In this document: positions 44,421 through 57,935 of the stretch, piece by piece
Numbering within the stretch: the stretch's first letter is position 1
How the letters are laid out: every line of letters starts with the position of its first letter
Assembly: GCA_002748415.1 (NCBI GenBank)
Contig: PDSI01000147.1
Location: 1 to 64,000 of the forward strand
DNA from: Micrococcales bacterium
Lineage (GTDB): Bacteria; Actinomycetota; Actinomycetes; Actinomycetales; CAWJMD01
Direction of reading: 5' to 3'
Length of the DNA: 64,000 nt
Translations under genes and position numbers: made by a program
Notes under the pieces: model-generated
Databases searched by the model: none
What the model was told of the DNA's origin: nothing
What the model saw: the letters and a program-made list of their open reading frames with translations, nothing else

Positions 44421-44470
44421 ACCCCGCACAGCCAACCCGCTGCCGCGCAGATCAGGAGGCACAGGCATGA
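44417..44470 (+). other. In-frame mini-ORF bridging pyrC and carA
   Basis: A 17-codon frame (starting GTG-AAC-CCC) begins in a GTGA overlap with the pyrC stop and ends in an ATGA overlap with the carA start, spanning the whole 46-base gap including the AGGAGG before carA. It has no ribosome-binding site of its own beyond coupling to pyrC. Its coding status is unproven. Confidence 0.25.
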
Positions 44471-45694
44471 CGGTAAACCCCCCGGTCATCGACGGGCCGT
44501 CCGGGCCGGCGGCCGGACCGGCGTCCGAACTGCCCGCCGTCCTGGTGCTCGAGGACGGGCGGACGTTCGCCGGGCGGGCCTACGGTGCCCTCGGCCGCAC
44601 TCTGGGAGAAGCCGTCTTCTGCACCGCCATGACCGGATACCAAGAAACCCTGACCGACCCGTCCTACCACCGGCAGGTGGTGATCATGACCGCGCCGCAC
44701 ATCGGCAACACCGGATGGAACGACGAGGACGACGAGTCGGGCCGCATCTGGGCCGCCGGGCTCGTCGTGCGAGAACCGGCCCGGCAGGTCTCCAGCTGGC
44801 GCGCCCGGCGCAGCCTGCACGAGGAACTGGCCGCGCAAGGCATCGTCGGCATCGCCGGGGTCGACACCAGGGCGCTGACCCGCCACCTGCGCGACAAGGG
44901 AGCCATGCGGTGCGGCATCTTCTCCGCTGCCGCGCTGCACACCACCACGAACGGCACGCCCGCCCGCCCACTGGCCACCGCGGAATTGCTGGCCGACGTG
45001 CTGGCCGCACCGCCGATGGCAGGCGCCGCCCTGGCCCAACAGGTCAGCGCCGAGCAGCCGTACGTGGTCGAGCCGCACGGCGACCACCGGTTCACGGTGG
45101 CCGCGATCGACCTGGGCATCAAGTCGATGACCCCGCACCGGATGGCCGAGCGGGGCATGCGGGTGCACGTGCTGCCCGCAGCCGCCACGATCGAGCAGAT
45201 CGAGCAACTGAACCCGGACGGGGTGTTCTTCTCCAACGGGCCCGGCGACCCGGCCACCATGACCGATGCCGTGGAGTTGCTGCGTCAGCTGCTGCACCGC
45301 CGGATCCCGCTCTTCGGTATCTGCTTCGGCAATCAGTTGCTCGGCCGGGCGCTCGGGCTGGACACCTACAAACTGCCGTTCGGGCACCGGGGCATCAACC
45401 AGCCGGTGCTGGACAAGGCCACCGGAAAGGTCGAGATCACCTCGCAGAACCACGGTTTCGCCATTCGCTGGCCAGCGCAGCCGGTGCGCACCGCCGGCCC
45501 GCAAGACACCGAGTTCGGCCGCGTGCAGGCCAGTCACGTGAGCCTCAACGACGACGTGGTGGAGGGACTGACCTGCCTGGACGTGCCCGCCTTCAGCGTC
45601 CAATACCACCCGGAGGCAGCAGCCGGCCCGCACGACTCCGCCTACCTGTTCGACCGGTTCGCCGACCTGATGACCACCCACTCGAAGGACCACC

Positions 45695-45708
<14 letters not shown>
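44467..45708 (+). CDS. carA: Carbamoyl-phosphate synthase small (glutaminase) subunit
   Basis: CarA hydrolyses glutamine and channels ammonia to CarB. The 413-residue protein has the N-terminal small-subunit domain ([32 protein letters not shown]) and a class I glutaminase domain. The nucleophile Cys is in [14 protein letters not shown] and the His/Glu pair in [16 protein letters not shown]. The CFGNQ form, where many homologues have CLGHQ, is a minor variation. The ATG follows AGGAGG. It overlaps carB by 14 bases. Confidence 0.96.
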
Positions 45709-49005
<3,297 letters not shown>

Positions 49006-49009
<4 letters not shown>

Positions 49010-50220
49010 CCGGCCGGCACACCGCTGGACGAGTGAGCCTGCGCCGGCCCTCGATATACCCGTGGCTGTTCCGGCACGTGGTCACCAGGGTCGATGCCGA
49101 AACGGCGCACCAGGCAACGTTGCGGGCGCTCGTTCTGGACCAGGCAGCCCGGCAGGCGGCGTGGTCCAAGGCGGGCGCTGGCCTGGCCGGGACGACGCTG
49201 AACTCGGCCGCCGGTGTCGCCAGCGCCGGTATCCCGGCCGCCCTGGGTCAGCAACTGTGGGGCCGCGACTGCGCCAGCCCGCTGGGGCTGGCCGCCGGCT
49301 TCGACAAGAACGGCCGGGCGATCGACGCGCTGGCCGGATTCGGCTTCGGTGCGGTAGAGATCGGAACCGTCACCGGACAGGCTCAGCCCGGCAATCCCCG
49401 TCCCCGGCTGTTCCGGCTACCTGCCGAGGGGGGGATCATCAACCGGATGGGGTTCAACAACGACGGCTCCCGGGCGGTCGCCGACACCCTCGCGCACCGG
49501 GCGGCCGCGCTCGGCGCCGCGCCGGCCTGGAACCGCCCGCCATTGCTGGGCATCAACATCGGCAAAACGAAATCCGTCGCGCCCCAGGACGCGGCCGAGG
49601 ACTATGCGTTGTCCGCCCGCCGGCTGGCCAGGTACGCGGACTACCTGGTCGTCAACGTCAGCTCGCCGAACACCCCAGGGCTACGGGACCTGCAGGCCAC
49701 CGACCAGCTGCACCCCATCCTGGCGGCGGTGCAGGCCGCAGTCGAGCAATCCGGTCGCCCGGTTCCGTTGTGCGTCAAGATCTCTCCCGACCTGGCCGAC
49801 GCCGACATCGAAGCGGTGGCCGACCTGGCCGTCAGGCTCGGCCTGTCCGGGATCATCGCCACCAACACCACGGTGCGCCGCGACGGGCTGCGCACCCCGC
49901 CCGAGCGGGTCACGGCGATGGGCGACGGCGGGTTGTCCGGCCCAGCCCTGGCCGAGCGATCCCGGCAGGTGCTGCGCCTGTTGCGCAACGTCACCGGCGA
50001 CCGGCTGGTCCTCATCAGCGCCGGAGGAGTGCGCACCGCGGCCGACGTCTGGCACCGAATGTGCTTGGGCGCCAGCCTCGTCCAGGCATACACCGCCGTG
50101 ATCTACGGTGGGCCGGCGTGGCCGGCCCGGATCAACCGGGACCTCGCCGCCCGGGTAGCCGCCGAGGGCCTGACCTCGATCCAGGAGATCGTCGGTTCAG
50201 CGCACCGGACGGGAGCCTGA
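49006..50220 (+). CDS. pyrD: Dihydroorotate dehydrogenase (quinone), class 2
   Basis: PyrD oxidises dihydroorotate to orotate, passing electrons to menaquinone at the membrane. The 404-residue protein has the N-terminal helical extension of class 2 enzymes ([19 protein letters not shown]), [26 protein letters not shown], and [11 protein letters not shown] with the Ser base that marks class 2. FMN phosphate-binding residues lie in [14 protein letters not shown]. The GTG start overlaps the carB stop. Confidence 0.96.
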
Positions 50221-50270
50221 TGAGAACCGGGAGCCCGATGAGCACACTGATCACCGGTCGTCGCAGATGA
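50220..50270 (+). other. In-frame mini-ORF bridging pyrD and pyrF
   Basis: A 16-codon frame begins at an ATG sharing its A with the pyrD stop (TGATG) and ends at a TGA overlapping the pyrF ATG (ATGA). It contains a second ATG preceded by GGGAG and two rare AGA codons. pyrF has no obvious ribosome-binding site of its own, so coupling through this frame is plausible. Confidence 0.3.
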
Positions 50271-51154
50271 ACCAGTCCGCCGGTCCGAGACCCGCACCGT
50301 TCGGCGCCCGGCTGCGTGCAGCCATGGACACCCGCGGGCCGTTGTGTGTGGGCATCGACCCGCATCCGCACCTGTTGGCCGCCTGGAACCTGCCCGACAC
50401 GGCCGCCGGCCTGGCCCGGTTCTGCCGGACCGCGGTGGAGGCGCTGGCCGGGCGGGTGGCGATCGTCAAACCGCAGTCGGCGCTGTTCGAACGGCACGGC
50501 AGCGCCGGCATCGCGGTTCTCGAAGAACTGCTGGCCGGGTTGCGTGAGCGCGCGACACTGAGCCTGCTGGACGCCAAGCGCGGCGACATCGGATCGACGA
50601 TGGCCGCCTACGCGGACGCCTACACCAGGGCTGATTCGCCACTGCGTGCCGACGCCCTGACCGCCTCGCCGTATCTGGGCTTCGAGTCGCTGCGCCCCCT
50701 GCTGGACGCGGCCCGGGCCGCGGGCACCGGGGTGTTCGTGCTGGGGCTGACCTCCAACCCGGAGGGCGCCGCCGTTCAGCATGCCCGCGACCGTGCCGGG
50801 CGGGCGGTGGCCGCGACGATCGCCGATCATGTCCGCGCGGACAACGCGGGGGACCGGCCACTCGGTTCGGTGGGGCTGGTCGTCGGCGCCACCGTGGGAG
50901 CGGCCGCGGCCGACCTGGGCATCGACCTGGCCGCCACGAACGCACCGCTGCTGTGCCCCGGGATCGGAGCCCAGGGTGGAGACCCGGCCGGGCTCGGTGC
51001 GGTGTTCGGCCCGGCCATCGGCAATGTGCTGCCCTCGGCCAGCCGCGAGGTGCTGGCCGCCGGACCGCACGCCCACCGGCTGGCCCAGGCTGCGGACCGG
51101 CTGACCGAGCAGTGCCGGCGCGCCGTCACTCCACCCGCCGATGGCGCTGAGTGA
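50267..51154 (+). CDS. pyrF: Orotidine 5'-phosphate decarboxylase (type 2)
   Basis: PyrF makes UMP from OMP, the last step of the pathway. The 295-residue protein is of the longer type 2 family found in mycobacteria: CVGIDPHPHLL at the N-terminus, the catalytic LLDAKRGDIGSTMAAYA mid-protein, and LLCPGIGAQGGDP for phosphate binding. It is the last gene of the pyr operon. The ATG at 50267 has no clear ribosome-binding site. Confidence 0.95.
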   Translation: MNQSAGPRPAPFGARLRAAMDTRGPLCVGIDPHPHLLAAWNLPDTAAGLARFCRTAVEALAGRVAIVKPQSALFERHGSAGIAVLEELLAGLRERATLSLLDAKRGDIGSTMAAYADAYTRADSPLRADALTASPYLGFESLRPLLDAARAAGTGVFVLGLTSNPEGAAVQHARDRAGRAVAATIADHVRADNAGDRPLGSVGLVVGATVGAAAADLGIDLAATNAPLLCPGIGAQGGDPAGLGAVFGPAIGNVLPSASREVLAAGPHAHRLAQAADRLTEQCRRAVTPPADGAE

Positions 51155-51175
51155 CAAACACCTATGGATCTGTGA

Positions 51176-51326
51176 GGCAAACGGCGCTGCGTAACAAGAG
51201 GTAACGTACCGTCTCGTTTGCCCGGCGTGTCACGACCCTGCATTGCCAGAATGCAACGTAATCGCTACTTTTCCACCTTGACGTTGCCAAGTAAAACGTT
51301 GAGCCTGCATGTTGGCGCAGTAGGCT
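51176..51326 (+). promoter_or_regulatory. mihF upstream region: distant inverted repeat and promoter
   Basis: GGCAAACG (51176-51183) is complementary to CGTTTGCC (51215-51222) and could form a long-loop hairpin ending the pyr operon. Downstream, TTGAGC (51299-51304), a 16-base spacer and TAGGCT (51321-51326) make a reasonable promoter, giving a leader of about 25 bases with AGGGGGAG before the mihF GTG. Confidence 0.5.
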
Positions 51327-51357
51327 CAGCCACCTCACGATCAGGGGGAGCACCCGC

Positions 51358-51672
51358 GTGGCACTGCCGCCCATGACTGCCGAGATGCGAGCTGAGGCCA
51401 TGGCTGCCGCAGCCCAAGCCCGCCGCGAGCGCGCGGAGGTCCGAAACCGGCTCAAGTACGGACAAGGCACCTTGGCCGAGGCCATCGACCTCGGCCGAGA
51501 ACGCGAAACCATCGGCAAGATGAAGGTCAGCGCCCTGCTGGAATCACTGCCTGGGGTCGGCAAGGTCAAGGCGGCCAGCATCATGGAGGAGATCGGCATC
51601 GCGCCCTCGCGCCGGGTGCGCGGGCTGGGCGCCCAGCAGATCCGTGCTTTGACCGAGCGCTTCGACCAATAG
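51358..51672 (+). CDS. mihF: Actinobacterial integration host factor MihF
   Basis: MihF (sIHF in Streptomyces) is a small nucleoid protein that bends DNA and aids phage integration and chromosome compaction. The 104-residue protein has a basic helical N-terminus ([19 protein letters not shown]) and the helix-two-turns-helix DNA-binding segment [19 protein letters not shown] followed by [15 protein letters not shown]. The GTG start has a good ribosome-binding site. Its TAG stop forms the -10 of gmk. Confidence 0.93.
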   Translation: MALPPMTAEMRAEAMAAAAQARRERAEVRNRLKYGQGTLAEAIDLGRERETIGKMKVSALLESLPGVGKVKAASIMEEIGIAPSRRVRGLGAQQIRALTERFDQ

Positions 51673-51675
51673 CAT
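51670..51675 (+). promoter_or_regulatory. Candidate leaderless-type -10 of gmk made from the mihF stop
   Basis: TAGCAT fits TANNNT. It begins with the mihF stop codon and lies 7 bases before the gmk ATG, the spacing expected when transcription starts at the start codon. A TTGACC lies 15 bases further upstream. Confidence 0.45.
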
Positions 51676-51682
51676 TCGGGGT

Positions 51683-52288
51683 ATGACGCGCCCTTCCCGG
51701 CTCACCGTCCTGGCCGGCCCCACCGCTGTCGGCAAAGGGACTGTCTCGGCGGACGTCCGGCAGCGATACCCCCAGGTGTGGCTGTCCGTCTCGGCCACCA
51801 CCAGGCCGCCCCGTCCCGGCGAACGGGACGGGCAGGACTACTGTTTCGTCGACGACCCGCAGTTCGACCGGATGATCGAGCGCGGTGAGTTGTTGGAGTG
51901 GGCGCAGGTGCACGGCCGGCACCGCTACGGCACGCCCGCCGGCCCGGTCCGGCAGCGGCTCGCCGCCGGCCAGCCGGTGTTGTTGGAGATCGACCTGGCC
52001 GGGGCGCGTCAGGTCAAGGCCCGGCTGCCGGAGGCGATGCTGGTGTTCCTGGCCCCGCCCTCGTTGCCGGAACTGCTCAGCCGGTTGCGCGGTCGCGGCA
52101 CGGAGACCGAAGAGGAGCAGCGCCGCCGGCTGCGGACCGCGCAGGTCGAGCTGGCCGCGGAAGCGGAGTTCGACCACACGGTGGTCAATCACACGGTTCG
52201 GCAGGCCAGCGACGATCTTGTATCCTTGATGGGATTGTGCCCGCACGACGGCGATCAGGCTGCGGCGGCACCGTACCGTCAGATATAG
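51683..52288 (+). CDS. gmk: Guanylate kinase
   Basis: Gmk phosphorylates GMP and dGMP. The 201-residue protein has the P-loop [13 protein letters not shown], the GMP-binding [19 protein letters not shown], the [20 protein letters not shown] segment and the lid region ([18 protein letters not shown]). The ATG has no ribosome-binding site and may begin a leaderless mRNA. mihF-gmk-rpoZ-coaBC-metK-priA is the conserved actinobacterial order. Confidence 0.95.
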   Translation: MTRPSRLTVLAGPTAVGKGTVSADVRQRYPQVWLSVSATTRPPRPGERDGQDYCFVDDPQFDRMIERGELLEWAQVHGRHRYGTPAGPVRQRLAAGQPVLLEIDLAGARQVKARLPEAMLVFLAPPSLPELLSRLRGRGTETEEEQRRRLRTAQVELAAEAEFDHTVVNHTVRQASDDLVSLMGLCPHDGDQAAAAPYRQI

Positions 52289-52345
52289 CCACCGCCCCCT
52301 GCACGCGTGCGAGGGAATGACGCGGTTGGGTGGAAGGGACAACGC

Positions 52346-52660
52346 GTGACCTCGAACAGGGCCATCCCGGAGGGCATCACCAACCCGCCGATCGACGATC
52401 TGCTGAAGACGACCGAGTCCAAGTACGCGCTGGTCATCCACGGCGCCAAACGAGCCCGGCAGATCAACGCCTACTACGCTCAGCTCGGTGAGGGCCTGCT
52501 GGAGTATGTCGGCCCACTGGTGGAGACCCACGTGCAGGAGAAAGCGCTCAGCATCGCCCTGCGCGAGATCAACGACGGGCTGCTCAGCGTCACCCCGGCG
52601 GATGCTGCGCCCAAGGCCACGCTGGCCGAGCTCGACGCCCAGATGGTCACCCGGGACTGA
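52346..52660 (+). CDS. rpoZ: RNA polymerase omega subunit
   Basis: Omega aids folding and assembly of the RNA polymerase beta' subunit. The 104-residue protein includes [20 protein letters not shown] followed by [16 protein letters not shown], the conserved actinobacterial omega core. The GTG at 52346 follows GGAAGGGAC; an upstream in-frame ATG/GTG region would add unconserved residues. It lies 57 bases after gmk. Confidence 0.95.
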   Translation: MTSNRAIPEGITNPPIDDLLKTTESKYALVIHGAKRARQINAYYAQLGEGLLEYVGPLVETHVQEKALSIALREINDGLLSVTPADAAPKATLAELDAQMVTRD

Positions 52661-52706
52661 CCACTCGACCGGCCCGGGCCAGCCGCCACCGTCTGCGGGA
52701 CTGCCG

Positions 52707-53954
52707 ATGAACACCCAGCGCCGCGTCGTGCTCGGCGTGGGCGGCGGCATCGCCGCCTACAAGGCGTGCCTGCTACTGCGGTTGTTCACCGAGGCGGGCC
52801 ACGACGTGCGGGTGATCCCGACCGACGCGGCGCTGCGCTTCGTGAGCGCCCCTACCTGGGAGGCACTGTCCGGGCACCCGGCCACCGCGTCGGTGTTCGA
52901 GGACGTCCCCGGCGTGGCGCACGTGCGGCTGGGGCGCGACGCCGAGCTGGTGGTGGTGGCTCCGGCCACCGCCGACCTGCTGGCCAAGGCCGCGCACGGA
53001 CTGGCCGACGACTTGCTCACCAATACGCTGCTGACCGCCCGCTGCCCGGTGTTGCTGGCCCCGGCGATGCACACCGAGATGTGGCTGCACCCGGCCACGC
53101 AGGCCAACGTCGCCACCCTGCGGGCCCGCGGGTTGCACGTTCCCGACCCGGCGGACGGCAGGTTGACCGGCGCCGACACCGGCCCCGGCCGGCTGGCCGA
53201 ACCGCAGCAGATCTACGATGCGGCGCTGGCGCTGCTGGCGGCCCCCCCGGTGGGCGGGCAACCGGACGGATCGCTGGCCGGGGTGCGCATCGTCGTCACC
53301 GCGGGCGGCACCCGCGAGCCGCTGGACCCGGTGCGGTTCCTGGGCAACTCCTCCTCCGGGCGGCAGGGCTACGCGATCGCGGCCGCGGCCGCCCGCCACG
53401 GCGCTCAGGTCACGCTGATCTCGGCGAACGCGTCCCGCCTGCACGGTGGGTCATTGCCGGACCCGCCCGGTGTCCGGATGCGTCACGTCAGCACCACCGA
53501 GCAACTGCGCGAGGCCACCCTGGCCGAGGCGGCCCAGGCGCGGGTCGTCGTCATGGCCGCCGCCGTTGCCGACTACCGCCCAGCCCAGGTGGCCGAGCAC
53601 AAGATCAAGAAGACCGGCACCGGGGACCGGATGGTCCTGCAGCTGGAGACCACCCCCGACATCCTGCGCGAACTCGCCGGGCCGGCCAGGCTGCCGGGCC
53701 AGTTCGTCGTCGGGTTCGCGGCCGAGACCGGCGACGAGCACGCGGGTGTCGAAGAACACGGCCGGGCCAAACTCGCGCGCAAGGGCTGCGACATGCTGGT
53801 GGTCAACGACGTCAGCGCCGGTAAGGTGTTCGGCCGCCCGGACAACGCGGTCACCATCCTGCACGCGGACGGCACCAGTCGTCAGGTGCCGCAGGCGGCC
53901 AAGGAGGACATCGCCGTTGTCATCTGCGCGGAGATCGCGCGGCGGCTGTCCTAG
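52707..53954 (+). CDS. coaBC: Bifunctional phosphopantothenoylcysteine decarboxylase / synthetase
   Basis: CoaBC performs two steps of coenzyme A synthesis. The N-terminal CoaC flavoprotein domain has GVGGGIAAYKACLLLRLF, the active-site region VAPATADLLAKAAHGLADDL and PAMHTEMW. The C-terminal CoaB domain has VTAGGTREPLDPVRFLGN followed by SSSGRQGYAIA, AAAVADYRP, and KIKKTG. The ATG at 52707 gives 415 residues; the longer open frame from 52488 lies within rpoZ and is rejected. It follows rpoZ by 46 bases. Confidence 0.96.
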   Translation: MNTQRRVVLGVGGGIAAYKACLLLRLFTEAGHDVRVIPTDAALRFVSAPTWEALSGHPATASVFEDVPGVAHVRLGRDAELVVVAPATADLLAKAAHGLADDLLTNTLLTARCPVLLAPAMHTEMWLHPATQANVATLRARGLHVPDPADGRLTGADTGPGRLAEPQQIYDAALALLAAPPVGGQPDGSLAGVRIVVTAGGTREPLDPVRFLGNSSSGRQGYAIAAAAARHGAQVTLISANASRLHGGSLPDPPGVRMRHVSTTEQLREATLAEAAQARVVVMAAAVADYRPAQVAEHKIKKTGTGDRMVLQLETTPDILRELAGPARLPGQFVVGFAAETGDEHAGVEEHGRAKLARKGCDMLVVNDVSAGKVFGRPDNAVTILHADGTSRQVPQAAKEDIAVVICAEIARRLS

Positions 53955-53970
53955 GTTCCCCGGTGGTTCG

Positions 53971-54001
53971 TTGCACCGCCGTCGGTGGGACTCGCTAGGC
54001 T
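53971..54001 (+). promoter_or_regulatory. Candidate metK promoter
   Basis: TTGCAC (53971-53976) and TAGGCT (53996-54001) are separated by 19 bases and would give metK a leader of about 60 bases. No S-adenosylmethionine riboswitch structure is recognisable in that leader. Confidence 0.4.
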
Positions 54002-54066
54002 GACTCGAGTTCATGTGCACATCACCCGTTCACCCGTCAGCACCCGATCAACCACGAGGGAGTTCT

Positions 54067-55269
54067 GTGTCCACCTCAGACCTGCGCCTGTTCACCTCGG
54101 AATCCGTCACCGAGGGACACCCGGACAAGATCTGCGACCAGATCAGCGACGCCATCCTCGACGACATGCTCAGCCAGGATGCCGAGAGCCGGGTCGCGGT
54201 CGAGACCATGGTCACCACCGGCCTGGTGCACGTGGCCGGAGAGGTCCGCACCAGCGGCTACTCCGATATCCCCGCACTGGTCCGGGAGACCGTCCTGCGC
54301 GTCGGGTACGACTCCTCGGTCAAAGGTTTCGACGGCAAGAGTTGCGGTGTGGAGGTGTCCATCGGCGCGCAGTCCCCGGACATCGCCCAGGGCGTCGAGA
54401 AGGCGTACGAGGCCCGGGTCGAGAACGGCGCGGACCCGCTGGACCTGCAGGGTGCCGGCGACCAGGGCCTCATGTTCGGCTACGCCTGCACCGACACTGC
54501 CGAGTTGATGCCGCTGCCCATCTGGCTGGCGCACCGGATGGCGGAGCGGCTGACGGCGGTGCGAAAGTCGAACGTGCTGCCGTACTTGCGCCCGGACGGC
54601 AAGACCCAGGTCACCATCGGCTACGACGGTGCCAAGCCGGTCACCATCGACACCGTGGTGTTGTCCACCCAGCACGCCGGCGACATCAACCTGGACACCA
54701 TGCTGGCTCCGGACGTGCGCCGGCACGTCATTCAACCGGTGCTGGAATCGGTTGACCTGGATACCTCGAACACGCGGCTGCTGATCAACCCGACCGGCCG
54801 GTTCGAGGTCGGCGGGCCGATGGGCGACGCCGGGGTGACCGGGCGCAAGATCATCGTCGACACCTACGGCGGCATGGCCCGGCACGGCGGCGGCGCGTTC
54901 TCCGGCAAGGACCCGTCCAAGGTGGACCGCTCGGCCGCCTACGCGACCCGGTGGGCGGCCAAGAACATCGTCGCCGCGCAGCTGGCCACCCAGGCCGAGG
55001 TGCAGGTTGCCTACGCGATCGGCAAGGCTCAGCCGGTCGGCCTGTACGTGGAGTGCTTCGGCACCGAAACCGTTCCGCTGGAACGCATCTCCGCGGCTGT
55101 GCGGGAGGTTTTCGATCTGCGCCCGCAGGCTATCGTGCGTGATTTGGACCTGCTCAAGCCCAAGTACCAGCAGACCGCCGCGTACGGCCACTTCGGCCGC
55201 GAGATCGAAGGCTTCACCTGGGAACGCGTCGACCGGGTCGCCGACCTGCAGGCAGCGGTGGGCGTGTAG
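54067..55269 (+). CDS. metK: S-adenosylmethionine synthetase
   Basis: MetK makes S-adenosylmethionine from methionine and ATP. The 400-residue protein has [20 protein letters not shown], the signature [16 protein letters not shown], and the P-loop [19 protein letters not shown]. The GTG at 54067 follows GAGGGAG and is preferred over the in-frame ATG at 54013. It sits between coaBC and priA as in related genomes. Confidence 0.97.
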   Translation: MSTSDLRLFTSESVTEGHPDKICDQISDAILDDMLSQDAESRVAVETMVTTGLVHVAGEVRTSGYSDIPALVRETVLRVGYDSSVKGFDGKSCGVEVSIGAQSPDIAQGVEKAYEARVENGADPLDLQGAGDQGLMFGYACTDTAELMPLPIWLAHRMAERLTAVRKSNVLPYLRPDGKTQVTIGYDGAKPVTIDTVVLSTQHAGDINLDTMLAPDVRRHVIQPVLESVDLDTSNTRLLINPTGRFEVGGPMGDAGVTGRKIIVDTYGGMARHGGGAFSGKDPSKVDRSAAYATRWAAKNIVAAQLATQAEVQVAYAIGKAQPVGLYVECFGTETVPLERISAAVREVFDLRPQAIVRDLDLLKPKYQQTAAYGHFGREIEGFTWERVDRVADLQAAVGV

Positions 55270-55293
55270 CCGGGACGCACGATCGCCGACGAG

Positions 55294-57366
55294 GTGCCAC
55301 CTTCTGGTGATCAGCTGCCGCTGATCCCCGGCCGGGTGGGTCGCGCCGCACCGGTGGATCCCGCCGCCGCGCTACCGGTGGCCGTGGTCGCGCTGGCTCA
55401 TCCGCTGCCGCACTTGGACCAGCCGTTCGACTACCTGGTGCCGGCGAGGCTCGACGCCGACGTGCAGCCCGGGGTCCGGGTCAAGGTCCCGTTCGCCGGG
55501 CGCGACCTGGACGGGTTCGTATTGCGCCGGGTGCCACGCTCGGAACACCCTGGCACGTTACGGGCGATCCGGCGCACCGTCGGCACCGAACCGGTAGCCA
55601 CCGCGCAGATCCTCGGCCTGGCCACCGCCGTCGCCCGCGCCCATGCCGGCACCACCGCCGACGTGCTGCGGCTGGCGATCCCACCCCGGCACGCTCGAGC
55701 CGAGACCCAGGTGCCACCGGCCGGGCCGGCGCCGCCGCTACCGGCGGCGGTACCGCTCGGGGAGTGGGCGAACTACCGGGGCGGTCCGGCGTTCCTGGAC
55801 CGGGTCCGGGCCGGCGAGGCCCCCCGGGCTGTGCTCACCGCGCTGCCGGGTGCCGCCGGCGGCGGCCCGGACGACCCCACCGGGTGGGCCGCCCTGCTGG
55901 CCGCTGCCGCGTTGACCGCGGCCGCGGCCGGCCGCGGCTGCATCATCGCGGTGCCGGACGGCGGTGACATCGACACCGTGCTGGCCGCCCTGGAACACGA
56001 ACGTGAACGGCTCGACCCGCAACCCCCACCCGAGTGGATCGTCAGATACAGCGCCGACCTCGGACCGGCACGGCGCTACCGGGCCTTCCTGGCCGCGCTG
56101 CGTGGGCACGCCCGCATCGTCGTCGGCACCCGGGCCGCCAGCTACGCCCCGGTGCGAGACCTGGGGTTGCTGATCTGCTGGGACGACGCCGACCCGTCCC
56201 ATCGCGAACCCCGCGCGCCGTACCCGAGCACGCTGCGGGTGCTGCGGCAGCGGGCCGACCTGGCCGGCGCGGCAGCGCTGGTGGCGGGCCATGGGCGATC
56301 CGTGGACGCGGCCCACCTGAGCGGCACCGGCTGGGCCAAGAGCCTGCCCGCCCGAGGCGAGGTGCTACGGGCCCGCACCGCGCTGGTCCATGTGACCGGC
56401 GAGGACTGGCACCTGGAGCGCGACCCGGCCGCGCGGGTGGCCCGCGTCCCCGGCCTGGCGCTGCGGGCCGCCCGGGACGCCCTGGCCGCCGGCCGGCCGG
56501 TGTTGTTCTGCGTGCCCCGGGCCGGGTACCGGCCCGCCTTGTCCTGCGCCCGCTGCCGCGCCCCGGCCCGCTGCCGGTCCTGCTCGGCCCGGCTCGCCTC
56601 CACCCACGCCGACGCGTCGCCGGCCTGCCCCACCTGCGGGCGCACCGAGCAGCGCTGGCGGTGTGCGCAGTGCGGCCACCACCACACCCGGGCGGCCGCG
56701 GTCGGGGTCCGGCGCACCGCGGAGGAAATCGGCGCCGCCCTGCCTGGGCAGGTGGTGCGCACCAGCTCGGGCGCCGCACCGGTGCGGACCGTCCCGGCCC
56801 GGGCGGGAGTCGCCCTGGCCACCCCCGGCGTCGAACCGGCCGTCGCCGGCGGCTACGGCGCCGTGGTCATCCTGGACACCTGGGTGAGCTTGAACCGCCC
56901 CGGACTGGGGGTGGCCCAGGACGCGGTGCACCGTTGGATGCGGGCCATGTCGCTGGCCGCCCCGGACGGGCGGGTCATCGTGGTGGGCGACCCGTCCGCG
57001 GCTCCCGTGCAGGCGCTGGTGCGGCACGACCCGGCCGGATTCGCCGACCGGGAACTGGCCGAACGGGCCACGCTCGGGCTGCCCCCGGCCGGTGTCCTGG
57101 CGGCCGTCACCGGGCGCGGGCCGGCCGTTGCGGGCCTGGCCGAGGCGGTGCGCTGGCCGGATAGCGCCACGGTCACCCCGATCGACCCGTCCCGGCTCAT
57201 CGTGACCGGACCCGGCGAGGCCCGCGTCGATATCGCCACCCGGATCCGGCAAGGCCTGGGCGCCCTGGCCACGGCGAAACGCCCGCTGCCGCGGGTACGG
57301 ATGGACGCCGACGTCATCGACGAGGACGCAGTTGGCGAGGTGAACGAGCAGCACCCGCCCCCGTAG
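55294..57366 (+). CDS. priA: Primosomal protein N' (PriA-like) lacking helicase motifs
   Basis: PriA restarts stalled replication forks. This 690-residue version keeps the N-terminal DNA-binding domain (HLDQPFDYLVPARLDADVQP) and the zinc-binding Cys clusters (CARCRAPARCRSC and CPTCGRTEQRWRCAQCG). The helicase motifs are degraded: no Walker A Gly-Lys-Thr is present, and the Walker B position reads CWDDAD. This is the known actinobacterial form, annotated as probably without helicase activity. The start is a GTG 24 bases after metK. Its TAG stop supplies the def -10. Confidence 0.9.
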   Translation: MPPSGDQLPLIPGRVGRAAPVDPAAALPVAVVALAHPLPHLDQPFDYLVPARLDADVQPGVRVKVPFAGRDLDGFVLRRVPRSEHPGTLRAIRRTVGTEPVATAQILGLATAVARAHAGTTADVLRLAIPPRHARAETQVPPAGPAPPLPAAVPLGEWANYRGGPAFLDRVRAGEAPRAVLTALPGAAGGGPDDPTGWAALLAAAALTAAAAGRGCIIAVPDGGDIDTVLAALEHERERLDPQPPPEWIVRYSADLGPARRYRAFLAALRGHARIVVGTRAASYAPVRDLGLLICWDDADPSHREPRAPYPSTLRVLRQRADLAGAAALVAGHGRSVDAAHLSGTGWAKSLPARGEVLRARTALVHVTGEDWHLERDPAARVARVPGLALRAARDALAAGRPVLFCVPRAGYRPALSCARCRAPARCRSCSARLASTHADASPACPTCGRTEQRWRCAQCGHHHTRAAAVGVRRTAEEIGAALPGQVVRTSSGAAPVRTVPARAGVALATPGVEPAVAGGYGAVVILDTWVSLNRPGLGVAQDAVHRWMRAMSLAAPDGRVIVVGDPSAAPVQALVRHDPAGFADRELAERATLGLPPAGVLAAVTGRGPAVAGLAEAVRWPDSATVTPIDPSRLIVTGPGEARVDIATRIRQGLGALATAKRPLPRVRMDADVIDEDAVGEVNEQHPPP

Positions 57367-57369
57367 ACT
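57364..57369 (+). promoter_or_regulatory. Candidate leaderless-type -10 of def made from the priA stop
   Basis: TAGACT fits TANNNT, begins with the priA stop codon and lies 6 bases before the def GTG, the spacing expected for a leaderless mRNA. Confidence 0.45.
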
Positions 57370-57375
57370 TCCCGG

Positions 57376-57921
57376 GTGGCGATTCAACCTATCCGGCTGT
57401 TCGGCGACCCGGTGCTGCGCACCACGGCGGAACCGGTCACCGACTTCGACAAACAAATCCGGCAACTGGTCAAAGACCTCGAGGACACGATGATGAACGC
57501 GCCGGGCGTCGGCCTGGCCGCCCCCCAGATCGGCGTCTCGCTGCGGGTCTTCACCTACTACGTCGACGGCGAGCTCGGCCACCTGATCAACCCGCAACTG
57601 CAGCTGAGCGAGGAGGTCTTGGAGGACGACGAGGGCTGCCTGTCGTTCCCGGGACTGACGTTCCCGTGCATTCGCGCCGCCGACGTGGTCGCCCACGGCT
57701 TCGACATGTACGGCGAACCCAAGGTCATCCTCGGCAGCGACCTGCTGGCCCGGGCGATCCAGCACGAGACCGACCACCTGGACGGGGTGCTGTTCATCGA
57801 CCGGCTGGACCGCACCCAGCGCAAGCTGGCGATGAAAGCGATCCGGGAGGCGAACTGGACCGGCCAGCCCGCCCCCCAGATCAAGATCAGTCCGCACTCC
57901 ACGTTCGGACGGGGCATGTGA
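57376..57921 (+). CDS. def: Peptide deformylase
   Basis: Def removes the formyl group from nascent proteins. The 181-residue metalloenzyme has the three family motifs: [20 protein letters not shown] with the metal-binding Cys, and QHETDHLDG with two metal His and the catalytic Glu. The GTG start has no ribosome-binding site and a -10 directly upstream. It precedes fmt, which performs the opposite step on initiator tRNA. Confidence 0.96.
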   Translation: MAIQPIRLFGDPVLRTTAEPVTDFDKQIRQLVKDLEDTMMNAPGVGLAAPQIGVSLRVFTYYVDGELGHLINPQLQLSEEVLEDDEGCLSFPGLTFPCIRAADVVAHGFDMYGEPKVILGSDLLARAIQHETDHLDGVLFIDRLDRTQRKLAMKAIREANWTGQPAPQIKISPHSTFGRGM

Positions 57922-57935
57922 ACGGGAGGGCCACG

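Noticed and set aside
54002..54066. S-adenosylmethionine riboswitch in the metK leader
   Set aside because: The leader is too short and has none of the conserved SAM-riboswitch sequence blocks.
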